Origin: Variovorax sp. Sphag1AA
GTDB taxonomy: Bacteria > Pseudomonadota > Gammaproteobacteria > Burkholderiales > Burkholderiaceae_C
Length of the DNA: 64,000 bases
Reading direction: 5' to 3'
Assembly (NCBI RefSeq): GCF_014192575.1
Contig: NZ_JACHYC010000004.1
Span: 248,001-312,000, forward strand
The translations under genes and the position numbers were made by a program. This document shows, piece after piece, positions 63,715 to 64,000 of the stretch. A model generated the notes under the pieces. The model was not told the DNA's origin and did no database searches. It saw only the letters and a program-made list of their open reading frames with translations. How positions within the stretch are numbered: position 1 is the first letter of the stretch; each line of letters opens with the position of its first letter.

Positions 63715-63734
63715 CATCCGCCCGAGGGCGGATG
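63715..63734 (-). terminator. Hairpin after the flagellin gene
   Basis: CATCCGCCC and GGGCGGATG form a 9-bp inverted repeat around GA, in practice a 7-8-bp stem with a small loop, 19 bases past the fliC stop on the minus strand. No U-tract follows, so termination may be Rho-assisted; other GC-rich repeats fill the rest of the fliC-fliD gap. Confidence 0.45.
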
Positions 63735-63752
63735 CGGGGCGCTGGTCGCCTA

Positions 63753-64000
63753 TCAGCGCAGGAGCGAGAGCACGCCTTGCGTGGTCTGGTTCGCCTGGGC
63801 CAGCACCGAGGTACCAGCTTGCTGCAGGATCTGCGCGCGGGTCATGTTCGACACTTCCGTTGCGTAGTCGGCATCTTCGATACGCGAACGGGCAGCCGAC
63901 AGGTTGGTGACGGTGTTGTTCAGGTTCGTGATGGTCGATTCGAAACGGTTCTGGATCGCACCGAGGCTGCTGCGCAGCGAGTCAACGTTCGACAGGGCGT
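63753..64000 (-). CDS. fliC: Flagellin, C-terminal part (cut by window edge)
   Basis: The last about 82 residues of a flagellin. The conserved D0/D1 C-terminal region reads [20 protein letters not shown], then [27 protein letters not shown], then [23 protein letters not shown], and ends with TGA complementary to 63753-63755. The N-terminal part and its promoter are outside the window. It is the filament subunit, chaperoned by FliS encoded nearby. Confidence 0.95.
   Translation of the reverse strand, partial: ALSNVDSLRSSLGAIQNRFESTITNLNNTVTNLSAARSRIEDADYATEVSNMTRAQILQQAGTSVLAQANQTTQGVLSLLR

Overview
The window reads as a chromosomal segment of a high-GC betaproteobacterium, most likely Comamonadaceae and Variovorax-like. 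This rests on the Bug-type receptor with its LysR/amidohydrolase/porin locus, the folC-SPOR-cvpA-purF-metZ-gltX gene order, an E. coli-type argG, a prfB with a programmed frameshift, and one large flagellar/chemotaxis cluster under FlhDC. Genus is an inference from content; no 16S gene is present.

Layout. 1-5.4 kb: a truncated IlvD/Edd dehydratase, small exported or uncharacterised proteins, an OsmC protein with an AraC regulator, and a methyltransferase. 4.3-10.6 kb: an AraC regulator divergent from aldehyde dehydrogenase, GMC alcohol oxidoreductase and exported alkylsulfatase genes, which fit a pathway from alkyl sulfate to alcohol, aldehyde and acid. 10.7-12.6 kb: an M30-type metallopeptidase lipoprotein and a 53-residue membrane protein. 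12.7-20.0 kb (minus): folC, SPOR protein, cvpA, purF, metZ, gltX, then tRNA-Ala, tRNA-Glu and tRNA-Asp and a terminator. 20-35.2 kb: housekeeping genes (ppnP, argG, murB, yajQ, plsY, ybaK, tas, prfB, pepN, fbp, tRNA-Thr), an orphan fimbrial subunit, a retropepsin-like protease, a RidA protein and hydrolases. 35.3-39.7 kb: LysR, tripartite-tricarboxylate (Bug) receptor, M20 amidohydrolase and porin. 39.8-40.8 kb: a DJ-1/PfpI protein and a ribbon-helix-helix protein.

40.9-64 kb is a flagellar and chemotaxis region, all on the minus strand. In transcription order: fliC (cut by the window end), fliD, fliS, fliT, fliK and an FlhB C-domain protein; an AT-rich promoter gap; flhDC, motAB, cheA, an HDOD protein, cheR, cheD, cheB, cheY, cheZ, a dinD gene that looks inserted, flhB, flhA, flhF, flhG and fliA. 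Two FliA (sigma-28)-like promoter matches lie before flhD and before cheR.

The least expected features are in this last region. FlhF carries about 415 extra C-terminal residues after its GTPase domain. The FlhG partner lacks the Walker A lysines. The cheW/receptor slot after cheA is taken by an HDOD protein. A dinD gene, with hairpins on both sides, splits cheZ from flhB.
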